Assembly: GCA_001566745.1 (NCBI GenBank)
Contig: KQ964440.1
Coordinates: forward strand, 7,212-71,211
Direction: 5' to 3'
DNA length: 64,000 nt
Source: Conidiobolus coronatus NRRL 28638
Lineage: Eukaryota; Entomophthoromycota; Entomophthoromycetes; Entomophthorales; Conidiobolaceae
Shown here: positions 29,585 through 39,282 of the stretch, in pieces
Layout of the letters: each line of letters opens with the position of its first letter
Numbering within the stretch: the first letter of the stretch is position 1
Notes under the pieces: generated by a model
The model's input: the letters and a program-made list of their open reading frames with translations, nothing else
The model's database searches: none
Told to the model about the DNA's origin: nothing
Position numbers and translations under genes: made by a program

Positions 29585-31127
29585 ATGAGTGAACCCAAAA
29601 TAAGCTCTGAGCATTTTATGATACAGCTCCATGAAATCGAAGATAAGCCAAGTATTTTGGCCAGTCAAGCAACCCTGGACGAGTTCTTCAGTGTTGGAGA
29701 AGCAGGTATGTTCATTAGAGCTAAAGTCTGTGATGCCATCCATAAGAAGTATCTAGGCACCTTATCTGGCATTGTACCTGCTGAAGAAGAGGATTATCGA
29801 GGAACCTGAGAAGGTTGGTGATGCTGAACAAGATGCCCAATTCTATTCTGATACAGAACATGTTGATTGGTGCTTCCAAGATATCTATAAAAATTTGTAC
29901 AAGAAATATCCATTGTCAAACGTAGATTAAATCAGGTAGAAAACAATAGGTTCGATGCAGGATGGGATATAAGAAGAAATAAATTAGCCTTGTATTACTA
30001 CAAATGGATAAATGTAAAGACAAGACATGCAGAGATGTTTGAATCCAAATACACATTGTGCTTAGCTAGAATCGCCAAAGTCATGAAGCTTAATCAAGAA
30101 GTACGCTTATTCTCTACCCTTAGGGATTTAGACGTATTAGAAGAGATGAAGCATGAGTTATATCAATTATTCTTAGTTACTGAAACAAACACATCACGGA
30201 AGAAAGTTATATCCTATTACCTTAGAAAAGTAGCCTATTATGCTCGTCAAATCATCGTAGAATCAAGGATACACATTGTCTTACAAAACTATTATTGTGA
30301 GGACTATAAAGCCAATAACGCGTTCTATTACCAGTGTCCCAAGATAGATAACGTTGATGATAATGACTATCAAACATATTGGTCAGTCATATTGTTGATT
30401 CCAAGTTGTATCACCCTTCATCATCATCTACCCCTAAGAAAAAAACTGATGTAACACTCAGGTCTAATGCTATAAATGACACCCTCTATATAGACCTCAA
30501 ACTCATACCCAAATCATCTATCAGGGATATGCTTTTAAAGAGATTAATTACAATGCCATAGATATCGGTCTATTGTCCTTTGGAACACCTCAGGCCTTGC
30601 GTCAAGGTTTCTTAATTCCCATCATCTACGATGGCAAGGAGTTGGACATAACTAATGATTCTTGCCCCTTTGTTAAGTTCTCAGAGAAGAGTTTCAATAA
30701 GACCTCCCTAAGGATAATCATTAACAATGGTCAATCAATGGCTGATAACCTAAACAAAGTATTTGTTTTTATTACATAAAGCATTGTAAGCGGTGATTAC
30801 GATAAGTATGTGAAGGGCATCAGTGAAAGGTATGACCTAATCACGAAGCTGAGGAAGATAGATGATGATGGTGAAAAGGCGTTCTACTTGGGTATTAGCA
30901 ATAGCAGTAGTGCCTTTGATGCTAAAGAGGAACTCCTTGGTAGTGGTACCAATATACCTAGTAGGGGCACTGCTTTTATGGCTATCCCAGTAAAAAGTAT
31001 ATTTATTAGTAAGAAGACAGCCTCTCTTCAGACACCTTTGTATCAAATGGACCTACTTGATAAACAAGTCAAACAAGATAAAAACAATGACCAACTGGTA
31101 ATAGATTTTTCTAAGCTTAAGATATAG
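29585..31127 (+). other. Unidentified plus-strand coding cluster, decayed
   Basis: A continuous run of protein-like plus-strand frames about 1.5 kb long. It begins at 29585 with MSEPKISSEHFMIQLHEIED. A lysine-rich helical region follows (29990-30440) with VRLFSTLRDLDVLEEMKHEL. Next is a beta-rich region (30573-30778) with TPQALRQGFLIPIIYDGKEL. It ends (30810-31127) with FYLGISNSSSAFDAKEELLG. Strand and texture suggest one large ancestral gene, now broken a few times. I recognise no family. A virus or mobile-element structural or replication protein is possible, so it is treated as a fossil. Confidence 0.4.
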
Positions 31128-31435
31128 ATTCTTTTTTTTTAAAAGTATTCGGGCATACATAATAATTATGAGTGTATTGGGCATAGGCATCAAGGCATAC
31201 CTAATCGTTGGTTGGTTGCATCATACTGAAGATAGCATGTTTTGTAACACAAAGTCACCCATCTATCAGCCAATGGAATACCTTACAATGGTTTAGAAGG
31301 GTCTTTGGTGTAGCAGTATTCATGCTTAACATCTCCATTTACAGATATGTTAATGTTAGTATACAATGCATGTTCTTTTAAAAATATAAATTAAATTGAG
31401 ATTAAATTTGTAAGTTGAAACGCAAAGGTAGAACA
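31128..31435. other. Intergenic, leader of the acyltransferase gene
   Basis: AT-rich sequence. The last 60 bp are A/T-rich with no stop-free frame, consistent with a 5' untranslated region. Confidence 0.4.
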
Positions 31436-32863
31436 ATGGGTACCAAGACTTTGGGTATTTCTAGAGTAAAGCAAGCTAACATTGAGTCCAATGTTGCTTT
31501 ATATGAAAGGGACCTATTTACCACATATAGCACATCAGAATGTCCAATTATTCCACTTTCCGCACTCGATAAAAGCAATTACTCTCCGCTTACTTTATTT
31601 TTCGGTTACGATTCAAGTAACTTCCCTCCATCCATTACTTCGTTTTCTGTGTTGGTGGAGAAGTTGAAATCATCTCTTTCCAGGGTTTTGGATTACTTCC
31701 CCGTTCTCGCTGGTACCTTTGAGTATATTCCTGAAGAAAAGATTGGGAATGTTATCTTGGATGATAGTGGTGTTGTATTAATTCAATGCGAGAACCTTGA
31801 GTTATCTTTGCAAGATTTGTCGAATTCTGAGTGCACGTCCATTGAATTGGCCAAGCATTTCTTCATCGAACCTAAAGAAATAGAAGAGTCACACCCACTG
31901 ATCATGCAAATCACAAAATTAAGATGTAACTCGGTGATCCTTACTTTGCAAGCTTCTCATGCAATATTGGATGGTACATCGTTGGAGGTCTTTATGAATA
32001 CTTGGAGTAAATTGGCTTTGCATGTACCCAATGTTGAAAAACCGGACTTGAATAACTTTCTTTATCATAATAGGATTGATGAATCGGTAGTGGCTGAAGT
32101 TCCAACTGGATGGACTTTGGTAAAGAAGGATTTGAACCCAGTTGAACCTTCACCTTTAGCACCCTTAGAAAGTCTTCAACCCTCTCCAGCTTATTCTAAA
32201 TTATATCCTCTTTCTCAAAATAAAATCAAGAACTTGAAGAAGGAAATTACTGAAGTATTAAAGTCTCAAGGATTCCCTTCTTTCATATCTTCTGATGATG
32301 TTGCTACTGCGGTCTTTTGGCGAGCTATTACATTGATTAGAAAACTTCCTACTGAATCCACCTCTTCTCTAATCCGTCCTACCAATATTCGTCATCTTGA
32401 ATCACCACCTATTCCTCCAAATGCCATTGGTAACTTTGCTATGACTCACCATACTTCGCTATCTGTATCGGAATTAAGTAATTCCTCTCTTATCCTCTCC
32501 CTCACTGAAATTTGTAAAAAGATTAGAACGAGCGTCTTAAACTTGAACCATAATAAAATTAGAAGTAATTACAAACTCTTCGCTGAACTCTCTCCCGATA
32601 CAGCTTGTACCATGGACTTCCATTCTTACACAATAAATGATATCTTTATCAACTCATGGAAAAAATTCATTACATTATCTAACCTTGATCTTGGCTTCGG
32701 TTCGAACTCTTTTGTCTTACTTCCACCTATTTCTTATGGTATTGTTATCTTCTTTCCAACCGAACCATCAGATACCCCAGATACTACTGCCCATGTTTAT
32801 CTTCCTCCTGGCCAATTAGTTGAATTATCAAAAGACGAAGGTATACAACTTATTCAAAGCTAA
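31436..32863 (+). CDS. HXXXD-type acyl-CoA-dependent acyltransferase (BAHD / transferase family)
   Basis: A 475-residue, intact, single-exon enzyme of the Transferase (PF02458-like) family. The N-terminal domain has SVLVEKLKSSLSRVLDYFPV and LAGTFEY. The catalytic motif is SHAILDG with His175 and Asp179. The C-terminal domain has RPTNIRHLESPPIPPNAIGN, the family's R-x-R-x-PP-x-x-x-GN element. The structural DFGWG motif appears as LDLGFGS, a conservative variant. Fungal relatives acylate alcohols or amines in secondary metabolism or detoxification. The substrate cannot be told. The ATG at 31436 (ACAATGG) is preferred because the 7 codons upstream lack an ATG. No metabolic cluster partners are adjacent. 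Confidence 0.9.
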   Translation: MGTKTLGISRVKQANIESNVALYERDLFTTYSTSECPIIPLSALDKSNYSPLTLFFGYDSSNFPPSITSFSVLVEKLKSSLSRVLDYFPVLAGTFEYIPEEKIGNVILDDSGVVLIQCENLELSLQDLSNSECTSIELAKHFFIEPKEIEESHPLIMQITKLRCNSVILTLQASHAILDGTSLEVFMNTWSKLALHVPNVEKPDLNNFLYHNRIDESVVAEVPTGWTLVKKDLNPVEPSPLAPLESLQPSPAYSKLYPLSQNKIKNLKKEITEVLKSQGFPSFISSDDVATAVFWRAITLIRKLPTESTSSLIRPTNIRHLESPPIPPNAIGNFAMTHHTSLSVSELSNSSLILSLTEICKKIRTSVLNLNHNKIRSNYKLFAELSPDTACTMDFHSYTINDIFINSWKKFITLSNLDLGFGSNSFVLLPPISYGIVIFFPTEPSDTPDTTAHVYLPPGQLVELSKDEGIQLIQS

Positions 32864-33662
32864 ATGTATATTTCTTTTAAAAGTAAACTATTCCAATAAA
32901 TAGAATGGTATCGGAATAGTATCTTCAGCTTATTGTACTCCATGGATAACTTCTTCAAAAGATAGCTTGTTTACAAGAAATAGTACGGTTTTGTTAACAA
33001 TACACTTACTTATCTTCATTGATGTTATTGTTATGTTCTATTATTTCCTCATCACCGGCATTTAGCATATTAATATAATGAAAGTCAGGTTTATGAGGCT
33101 TATAAGTAAAATAGACCTGAATGGTCATTATACCAAGAATTTATGTTACATTGTATTTTCAATTTAAGGTTGCATAAGTTAGTACATCTTAGAAGAATTA
33201 TTCTATATTGCACCATCCATAGGTTGGAACCTTTGAATAGTAAGCGCTATTATGCAAAGTATGTGCCTTGTTTCATATAATAGTTGTTTCCCACCTTAGG
33301 AAGTATGTTTTGGAGCATAAAGGTCCTACTTTGATAAAGGCATAGATAACATACCATCTATCTTAAGGTGCCTCATCCGTGAAGAAAGCGTGGTTTACAA
33401 CACATAGTTAGCATGTTAGGGAGATGGTTATGAAACATAGGTATGCATAAATCAGGTATCTACCTATACAACTTTGGTAACACTGAAGAAGATAAATCTT
33501 TTGAAAATATTTGAAAGATTCTTGAGATATATGTCCATGAATTACTAGAATATAACGTTTGTGCTTACTGGCCCCCAATGCAATAAGAAAGAATTCGAAT
33601 CTGTGATAGTTGAAAGTAATTTGATTCTTTTCATACAAATTCTTGTATATTGAGAGAATCCA
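32864..33662. other. 0.8 kb without a gene
   Basis: AT-rich sequence with only shadow-like ORFs; nothing identified. Confidence 0.4.
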
Positions 33663-34012
33663 TTAGCCTGTTTTTTTTTGAATTACGCAGTCGACGTCAT
33701 CGTGTTCAACAAGAGTGGCGAAGAAATTACCATCGTAACGATCATGAAAACCAAGGATTGAAGGGAGATAATCACCACTGGAGGAAGGAGTCTTACGAGC
33801 AGCTTGGATACCCTTGAAGAAAGCGGTAGAAGTAAGTGAAACATCAGCTACAGGAACTTGACAAGGACCAATCATTTGATCACAAGTGATTAAAGCAGCG
33901 ACTGAGCAGTCCCCAATAGTAGTAAGGAAAGACTTAGAACCAACGGGAGGTAAGTGTAAAATGCGGTTAATAAGATCAGCAAGTTTCATCAGTTCTGTGC
34001 ATCTTAGGAGGT
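33663..34012 (-). pseudogene. ADE6: FGAM synthase (purine biosynthesis) fragment with internal deletion
   Basis: The minus frame reads LINRILHLPPVGSKSFLTTI, then GDCSVAALITCDQMIGP, then CQVPVADVSLTSTAFF. This matches the PFAS stretch [29 protein letters not shown]. It then passes straight to ARKTPSSSGDYLPSILGFHD and RYDGNFFATLVE, corresponding to the AYHDRSDGGL-TTL-E motif that normally lies roughly 200 residues later. The intervening domain is deleted while the frame stays open. Several invariant residues are changed (GDR to GDC, GPW to GPC, DRSDGG to DRYDGN), so it is non-functional. Parent length is about 1,300 residues. Confidence 0.88.
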
Positions 34013-34288
34013 TTACCAAAATGAAGAAAAAAGTAAAACCTTTATAAAAATGGCTTGGGTGCTAGGCTATGCCTATTAAAGGGAAATACTGTTTAATTTC
34101 CTTTTCGGTCCAACTCGACAAATCACCCTCATTTTTTTTTACTTCATTTATCTTTATTAGGAAATTACTTTTAAAAATCAAATTAACCGCATTTAGGTGG
34201 CTTATTTGTTGTGTTTATCTCTTAATGATAAAATAATGGAAACATTGAAAGTTAAATTTGAATAACTTTTTATATCTTGAATTAAAAT

Positions 34289-35995
34289 ATGTTAACTGAA
34301 GAGCAAAACAACTTAGTACAAAACAAACAGCAGACAGCTGATAGTAAAAAAGATCTTAGCGATTCTTACATCGTACCAATAAAACCCGAGTTTATTGTCC
34401 AAATGCCTGCTTGTCAAAAAGATTTTCAAACGTGTAACACAGTTGCAGGCAGCCCGGTTGCAGGCGGGGAAAAGCGCAAAAGGGGTCAAAATAAAAACAG
34501 AAAAAATGCTAGAGCTAAAGACGATTATCAACTCTGTAGTTTAATCGCTCAAGGTTTAGAATGTAGTTATGGCGCAGACTGTAAATTTGGCCATGACTTA
34601 GACATATTTTTACAGGCTAAAAAAGAAGATCTCGGAGACCGTTGTATTCAATTTGAATTAAAGGGTAATTGTCCTTACGGCTATAAATGTTGCTTTTTAA
34701 AGGCTCATATCGATCCCCAAACTAGAAAATTAATCACAAACTCTGAAAAACAGACTTCTTATAAAAAGACTAAAAATGAAGTAGAAAACAGCATAAAGTT
34801 CAACCTTAAAAAAGGAAATTATGATTTTTGTGAATCAAATATCATTAACAAAGGTTTAGAAAAAATTCGTGAAAACTCTGAATTTGACTGGGAAAGTTAT
34901 GTTGAATCATATATAAAGCCCAGAGAAAAGAAGAAGCTCAATTTTCGCCATAAAACTTATCTTGCACCATTGACTACTGTAGGAAATCTTCCTTTTAGAA
35001 GAATCTGCAAGGGTTTCGGTGTAGATATTACAGTTAGTGAAATGGCCATGTGTACAAACCTTCTCCAAGGACAAAACACTGAATGGGCTTTAGTAAAACG
35101 ACACCCGTGTGAAGATCTTTTTGGTATTCAAGTTGCAGGCAACAAGCCTGACAGCATGGTTAGATGCGCCCAGCTTTTCAACGACTTAATCGAGTGTGAC
35201 TTCGTTGATATCAATATGGGTTGCCCCATTGACGCTGTTTATAAAAATGGAGGCGGTAGTGCTCTGATGGGCTCTCCGGGGAAACTTGATAGAATTGTGA
35301 CTGGTATGTCAACCATTTTAAACTGCCCTTTAACTGTTAAAATTCGCACTGGTATTTTTGACAACAAAAATGTAGCACATCAACTTATCCCAAGATTACA
35401 AAAGGCTGGTGCTTCGGCAATCACTTTACATGGAAGATCTCGTCAACAGCGTTACACCAAATTATCTGATTGGGAGTACATTAAACGATGCGCTAATATT
35501 CCAGATAGGTCTGTTCCATTTTTCGGTAACGGCGATGTTTTGTCATATACCGATTATCATGAGCGTTTACAATGTAGCAGTATTGACGGCGTTATGATCG
35601 GGAGGGGTGCTCTAATTAAACCTTGGATTTTTGAAGAAATTAAAGAAAATAAGCATAAGGATATCTCCTCCAAAGAACGCTTTGAGATGCTTAAGAAATT
35701 CTGCGACTTTGGCCTTGAACATTGGGGGTCAGATACTCAAGGAGTAAATCATACCAGGAGATTCTTACTCGAGTGGCAATCTTTCTTATATCGCTATGTC
35801 CCAGTTGGTCTCTTAGAGGTGATTCCTCAAAAGATTAACCATCGCCCTCCCCTATTCGTAGGCCGTGATGACTTGGAAACATTAATGGCGAGCGGCAACG
35901 CCAGAGATTGGCTTAAAATAAGTGAAATGCTTTTGGGGCCCGCTCCTGACTCTTTTGACTTTACACCTAAACATGTTAGCAACAGTTATAAATAA
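34289..35995 (+). CDS. DUS3: tRNA-dihydrouridine(47) synthase Dus3
   Basis: The 568-residue enzyme reduces U47 in the tRNA variable loop using FMN and NADPH. Two CCCH zinc fingers (about 83-102, CSLIAQGLECSYGADCKFGH; about 119-140, CIQFELKGNCPYGYKCCFLK) are the Dus3 hallmark. The TIM-barrel begins TYLAPLTTVGNLPFRRICKG (223-242). The catalytic Cys312 sits in DINMGCPID, and FMN-site segments VKIRTG, ITLHGRSRQQRYTK and FFGNGDVLS follow, then GVMIGRGALIKPWIFEEIKE and a C-terminal helical domain. Length and domain order are normal. It starts at an ATG after an A/T-rich leader and no intron is evident. Basic KRKRGQNKNRKNAR (62-75) may serve nuclear import. Confidence 0.97.
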   Translation: MLTEEQNNLVQNKQQTADSKKDLSDSYIVPIKPEFIVQMPACQKDFQTCNTVAGSPVAGGEKRKRGQNKNRKNARAKDDYQLCSLIAQGLECSYGADCKFGHDLDIFLQAKKEDLGDRCIQFELKGNCPYGYKCCFLKAHIDPQTRKLITNSEKQTSYKKTKNEVENSIKFNLKKGNYDFCESNIINKGLEKIRENSEFDWESYVESYIKPREKKKLNFRHKTYLAPLTTVGNLPFRRICKGFGVDITVSEMAMCTNLLQGQNTEWALVKRHPCEDLFGIQVAGNKPDSMVRCAQLFNDLIECDFVDINMGCPIDAVYKNGGGSALMGSPGKLDRIVTGMSTILNCPLTVKIRTGIFDNKNVAHQLIPRLQKAGASAITLHGRSRQQRYTKLSDWEYIKRCANIPDRSVPFFGNGDVLSYTDYHERLQCSSIDGVMIGRGALIKPWIFEEIKENKHKDISSKERFEMLKKFCDFGLEHWGSDTQGVNHTRRFLLEWQSFLYRYVPVGLLEVIPQKINHRPPLFVGRDDLETLMASGNARDWLKISEMLLGPAPDSFDFTPKHVSNSYK

Positions 35996-36152
35996 AATCG
36001 GCAGCTAATTAAAGTCTTTTACATATTGCGACATAGGAATACAAAAGATAGCGCGGATATATCATTCAATCAACAAGAGCACCAAAAAAGATTGCTCTCT
36101 CGAAATTCATGGGAAATATTCTTTTAGAGTCCATGTAGAATCGACTTTTGTT

Positions 36153-37616
36153 TTAGTTAAACCCGCCCCCTATGCTTACAGTCCGGGAGTACGCTCTAAA
36201 CTTTAAACAATTGTCATCTATTGGAGAGTCTGACTCTACAGTAACTTGGTACTCTGTTAAATAAGTTCCTTTATCTGTAATGATAGGCTTGTTAATAGAC
36301 CTGTTGAACTTCGTTCCCATGAGTCTAACCCTTGAACAAGGAGATGTGGAGTTGGGAAGTGGCATTGATGAATCTGAAACATGCTTTATGTCGATGTGGT
36401 TTGGTCTATGGTAATCAGGAGTTAAAGACTGAGGAGGGGCTTTAATTGGCTTCTTTTGACTCTGCCTCTTGGGTCTGTACTTTTTATATGCTTCGAAGAG
36501 AGGGAAAGGTTCGTGCTTGGAGACTTGATGCGCATCAGTCAATAGCTGGTCTTCGGATTTAAGATCTCCATCAACACTAGGTGGGGATTCTAGTGGTCTA
36601 AAATACTTATCTGGGAGTGATGAAATGTGAGGTGGCTCCTGCTTGGGCTTTTTAAAAATATTATCGAATGGGTGCCTGGAGTAGTTTTCATTGCGGTGCA
36701 TTTTTTCATTTGTAGCATCTTTTTCTTCAACTCCTATGCTTTCCACAAAGTGATTTTGAACTTGATTTACAGGGGGAATTGTTTTGGTCTGTTTTGTGAT
36801 TTCTTCTGGAAGTTGATTAAACGTTTCCCACCATCTGCTAGATAGGTTAGCAGGCTGATTTGGTTTATTTTCTACAATGGCTCTATTTCTATTTGATTGG
36901 GATCCGTAGTTATGGCTTACTTTTCTGTTCTGATTCCAAGGCTTAGGGTTTCCAATAAAATGAAGCACGAAAATATCGCTTTGGTACTGCTGATAGGCTG
37001 GAGCATAACTATAAACAGCATTTGGTGTAACATTATAAGTGAATGGAATTCTTTGGTTTTGATCCTTGGACCATGTGTTGAAATATGAGTTTAATAGACC
37101 TTGATCTCCACCATCAAAGCTTCCTTTATCTTGAGAGAGTTTTATGAGATCAGAGTAAATTTGGCGGGAGGGCTTACACATAAAGACTCCAGAATTAAAG
37201 CAATCCGGCCATCCAATATCAGGGCAGGCTGCGAAGTGAGTATTTTCATATTGACTAAATAGGTGGTCAATATTCTTTAACACCAGCGTGTCAGCGTCCA
37301 AGAAAAGTATTTGACTGAGCCAGGTCATATTCCAAACGTGAAGTTTTGAAAAAGTAATACCTAATTCAGGTCTCCCTAGTAAATCGAGTTTTTTTGAATC
37401 GTGTGAATCTAATTTCGGAATCTTTATAACTTGGTCAAATAGCTTGGAGAGCTGAGCTATATAAGCAGGATCAACTTCAGAAGTTACTAAACAGATAATA
37501 GGGTGAGAAGCCTTGTAATTTCTTAAAGAGTATCCTAATACAATAGCTCCTTTGATGTAGCTATTATTCGTAACTAAAGTAACATATGCTTTAGGCAAAT
37601 TAGTATTATTTATCAT
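36153..37616 (-). CDS. GLG1: Glycogenin (GT8 self-glucosylating initiator)
   Basis: The 487-residue GT8 protein starts YVTLVTNNSYIKGAIVLGYS. The Mn-binding DxD is FLDADTLVLKN (107-109), FNSGVFMCKPS follows, DGGDQGLLN (168-176) holds the sugar-binding loop, and VLHFIGNPKPW ends the domain. The acceptor tyrosine region VYSYAPAY (201-208) aligns with rabbit glycogenin IYSYLPAF, so Tyr202 or Tyr204 is the likely primer site. A low-complexity linker follows (230-420, Pro/Lys/Ser-rich). The C-terminal 70 residues are more ordered and may include the glycogen-synthase-binding element. The gene is intact and single-exon, in contrast with the broken debranching-enzyme copy at 20.6-22.4 kb. Confidence 0.95.
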   Translation of the reverse strand: MINNTNLPKAYVTLVTNNSYIKGAIVLGYSLRNYKASHPIICLVTSEVDPAYIAQLSKLFDQVIKIPKLDSHDSKKLDLLGRPELGITFSKLHVWNMTWLSQILFLDADTLVLKNIDHLFSQYENTHFAACPDIGWPDCFNSGVFMCKPSRQIYSDLIKLSQDKGSFDGGDQGLLNSYFNTWSKDQNQRIPFTYNVTPNAVYSYAPAYQQYQSDIFVLHFIGNPKPWNQNRKVSHNYGSQSNRNRAIVENKPNQPANLSSRWWETFNQLPEEITKQTKTIPPVNQVQNHFVESIGVEEKDATNEKMHRNENYSRHPFDNIFKKPKQEPPHISSLPDKYFRPLESPPSVDGDLKSEDQLLTDAHQVSKHEPFPLFEAYKKYRPKRQSQKKPIKAPPQSLTPDYHRPNHIDIKHVSDSSMPLPNSTSPCSRVRLMGTKFNRSINKPIITDKGTYLTEYQVTVESDSPIDDNCLKFRAYSRTVSIGGGFN

Positions 37617-37685
37617 GGTTTTTATTAATATCTAGTTTAATAAAAAAACAATTAATTTAATTAAGTTTAATGAAATATCTACCCA

Positions 37686-38150
37686 TTAGATACTCCATTC
37701 ATAATTGACCCATTCAGTATTTTCTCTTGCTCCTAAACGCTCATAAAACTTTTTACCTGCGTCGTTCCAAGATGAAACAGTCCACTTTATTTGTAGGCAA
37801 CCATACACTTTTGCTTCCTCACGTAAAGCATTCATTAATTGTTCTCCGATTTTTTGACCTCTATAAGTATCATTTACATAAAGCTCCTTTAAGTAAACAG
37901 CCGGCCTATTTTGGGCCGTATAAGGTAAAAAATAATACACTAACATTCCTACGATTTTGTCAGCATCCTCAGCAACTATACAATAAAAGTCAGGAGTGTT
38001 TTTTTTATATCCACATTCTCTCACTATTTCAGGTGTAATAGCAAAAGAATCAAAATATTTCTCAAACACTGCCAGATCTTTCATTAAGACCCATACTTTT
38101 TCGCTGTCAGCTTCGACCGCTTTCCTAATTTTTATTTCCGGGTTGTTCAT
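37686..38150 (-). CDS. GNAT acetyltransferase, diamine (SSAT)-like
   Basis: 154 residues from the ATG at 38150 (the upstream open extension is unlikely to be coding). The order is IRKAVEADSEKVWVLMKDLA, then FEKYFDSFAITPEIVRECGY, then VGMLVYYFLPYTAQNRPAVY. The acetyl-CoA-binding motif A follows: LKELYVNDTYRGQKIGEQLM. The end is SSWNDAGKKFYERLGA. YRGQ-IG-QLM and W-N--A--FYE-LGA are characteristic of spermidine/spermine N-acetyltransferase relatives, which acetylate polyamines or thialysine. It lies close behind glycogenin on the same strand (about 70 bp). An agmatine deiminase-like gene elsewhere in the window also touches polyamine chemistry, but the two are not linked. Confidence 0.92.
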   Translation of the reverse strand: MNNPEIKIRKAVEADSEKVWVLMKDLAVFEKYFDSFAITPEIVRECGYKKNTPDFYCIVAEDADKIVGMLVYYFLPYTAQNRPAVYLKELYVNDTYRGQKIGEQLMNALREEAKVYGCLQIKWTVSSWNDAGKKFYERLGARENTEWVNYEWSI

Positions 38151-38285
38151 TCTTATATGTTTAAAGATTTGTACCTGTTTACAACAATTTGAAATATTTA
38201 ATTTTACCACCGCTCCAGAAAAATTCACTTGGCCCAATTTAAAGAGAAATTAAGTTACTGAAAATTAGAACAACACTTAACTTAT

Positions 38286-38471
38286 TTAGAAGTTATAGGC
38301 AAATGATTCTTCAGCGACAAGGGTAAGGCGTGGGTTGCGGCCAACAATATTATCAAACTCAGAGTCGTACGATAAAAAATCTGCCTTTTTTAATTCGGTA
38401 AAAGAGGAAAGTTCACTAACTTGACGTGAAAAAGGTTCAGGAAGTACCTTAAACAGAAAACCGATTCTCAC
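38286..38471 (-). pseudogene. SMP-30/gluconolactonase-like N-terminal fragment
   Basis: The frame reads FLSYDSEFDNIVGRNPRLTL and then VAEESFAYNF before a stop. This matches the N-terminus of fungal SMP-30-type lactonases (F-SY-PEF--ILG-NP-L-LVAE--FA-EA). The six-bladed propeller that should follow is missing. It is a truncated copy of about 60 residues, or the first exon of a gene whose body is elsewhere. Confidence 0.6.
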
Positions 38472-38937
38472 GTAGTCAGCTTGTATCCGCGAAATGGTAA
38501 GAAAATTGTAGCGGTGTCAATCAACATAGCAACTTTTTTTCAAGTGGTATTGACGAAATGAAATAAAATACAATAATAAGATCTATGTGGATAGGAACGA
38601 TAAACAGAACAGGAAGCGCTGAAATATTATTCGGTGCACAGTAGACGTCAGATTGTTTAATAGAACAACATCGGCTGAATTTGATGAATACATCGTCCCA
38701 CCTCATTCTCCTAATGCACAACCATCACAAGTTGATCAAATTCTTTCTCCTGTTGCAAATATTTGCTGCTTTAGCGCATCGTATTGTAGCCACAATTGGG
38801 GTCGTATTCATTATGGTCATCTTGATTTCTTAAATATGTTATTTGTGAATACTTGTGGCAGTAAAGTACGTAAACTTGGCCTCTGCTCTGTTTGAACTTT
38901 ACCAAAATTGTTACAAGTATGGGTGAAATTTTCAATT
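38472..38937. other. Short stretch with one weak ORF
   Basis: The plus frame 38653-38895 reads AEFDEYIVPPHSPNAQPSQV and is protein-like, but it lacks a family and a clear context. Otherwise nothing is seen. Confidence 0.3.
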
Positions 38938-39282
38938 TTATCCTGTTCTATTTTGACCTATTGGAGCTCGCAATAATTTTAGCATGTGTACAAATGCGAG
39001 AATTTGTATATTTTTCCTAACTGTGGATTTTTGACTGCCCTGCTCCCCAATAAAAGAGAGGGCGCTGTGGTAGTACCCTTCTAAGTCTGGTAGATCTTTT
39101 ATCTTGTAATCCTTGTAGTTTTTATGGGGCAGCTTGTTGCAGATGCTCGGTTCTATAATATATTTTAGACTAAGAATTACATAATATCTTTGCCATATAG
39201 CTACGGAGTAGCCAATGCAGTTCAGCAAACGTTGCTTAAGTTTTATGTTACCGGAATCAACCACATCCGGTTTCGAGCACAT
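38938..39282 (-). CDS. Hypothetical protein, 114 aa
   Basis: ATG-initiated ORF, basic, with KLPHKNYKDYKIKDLPDLEG in the middle and GEQGSQKSTVRKNIQI near the end. No family is recognised. It is one of several AT-rich orphan ORFs on the minus strand between 38.9 and 50.9 kb. These may be remnants of one old virus-like insertion. Confidence 0.35.
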   Translation of the reverse strand: MCSKPDVVDSGNIKLKQRLLNCIGYSVAIWQRYYVILSLKYIIEPSICNKLPHKNYKDYKIKDLPDLEGYYHSALSFIGEQGSQKSTVRKNIQILAFVHMLKLLRAPIGQNRTG

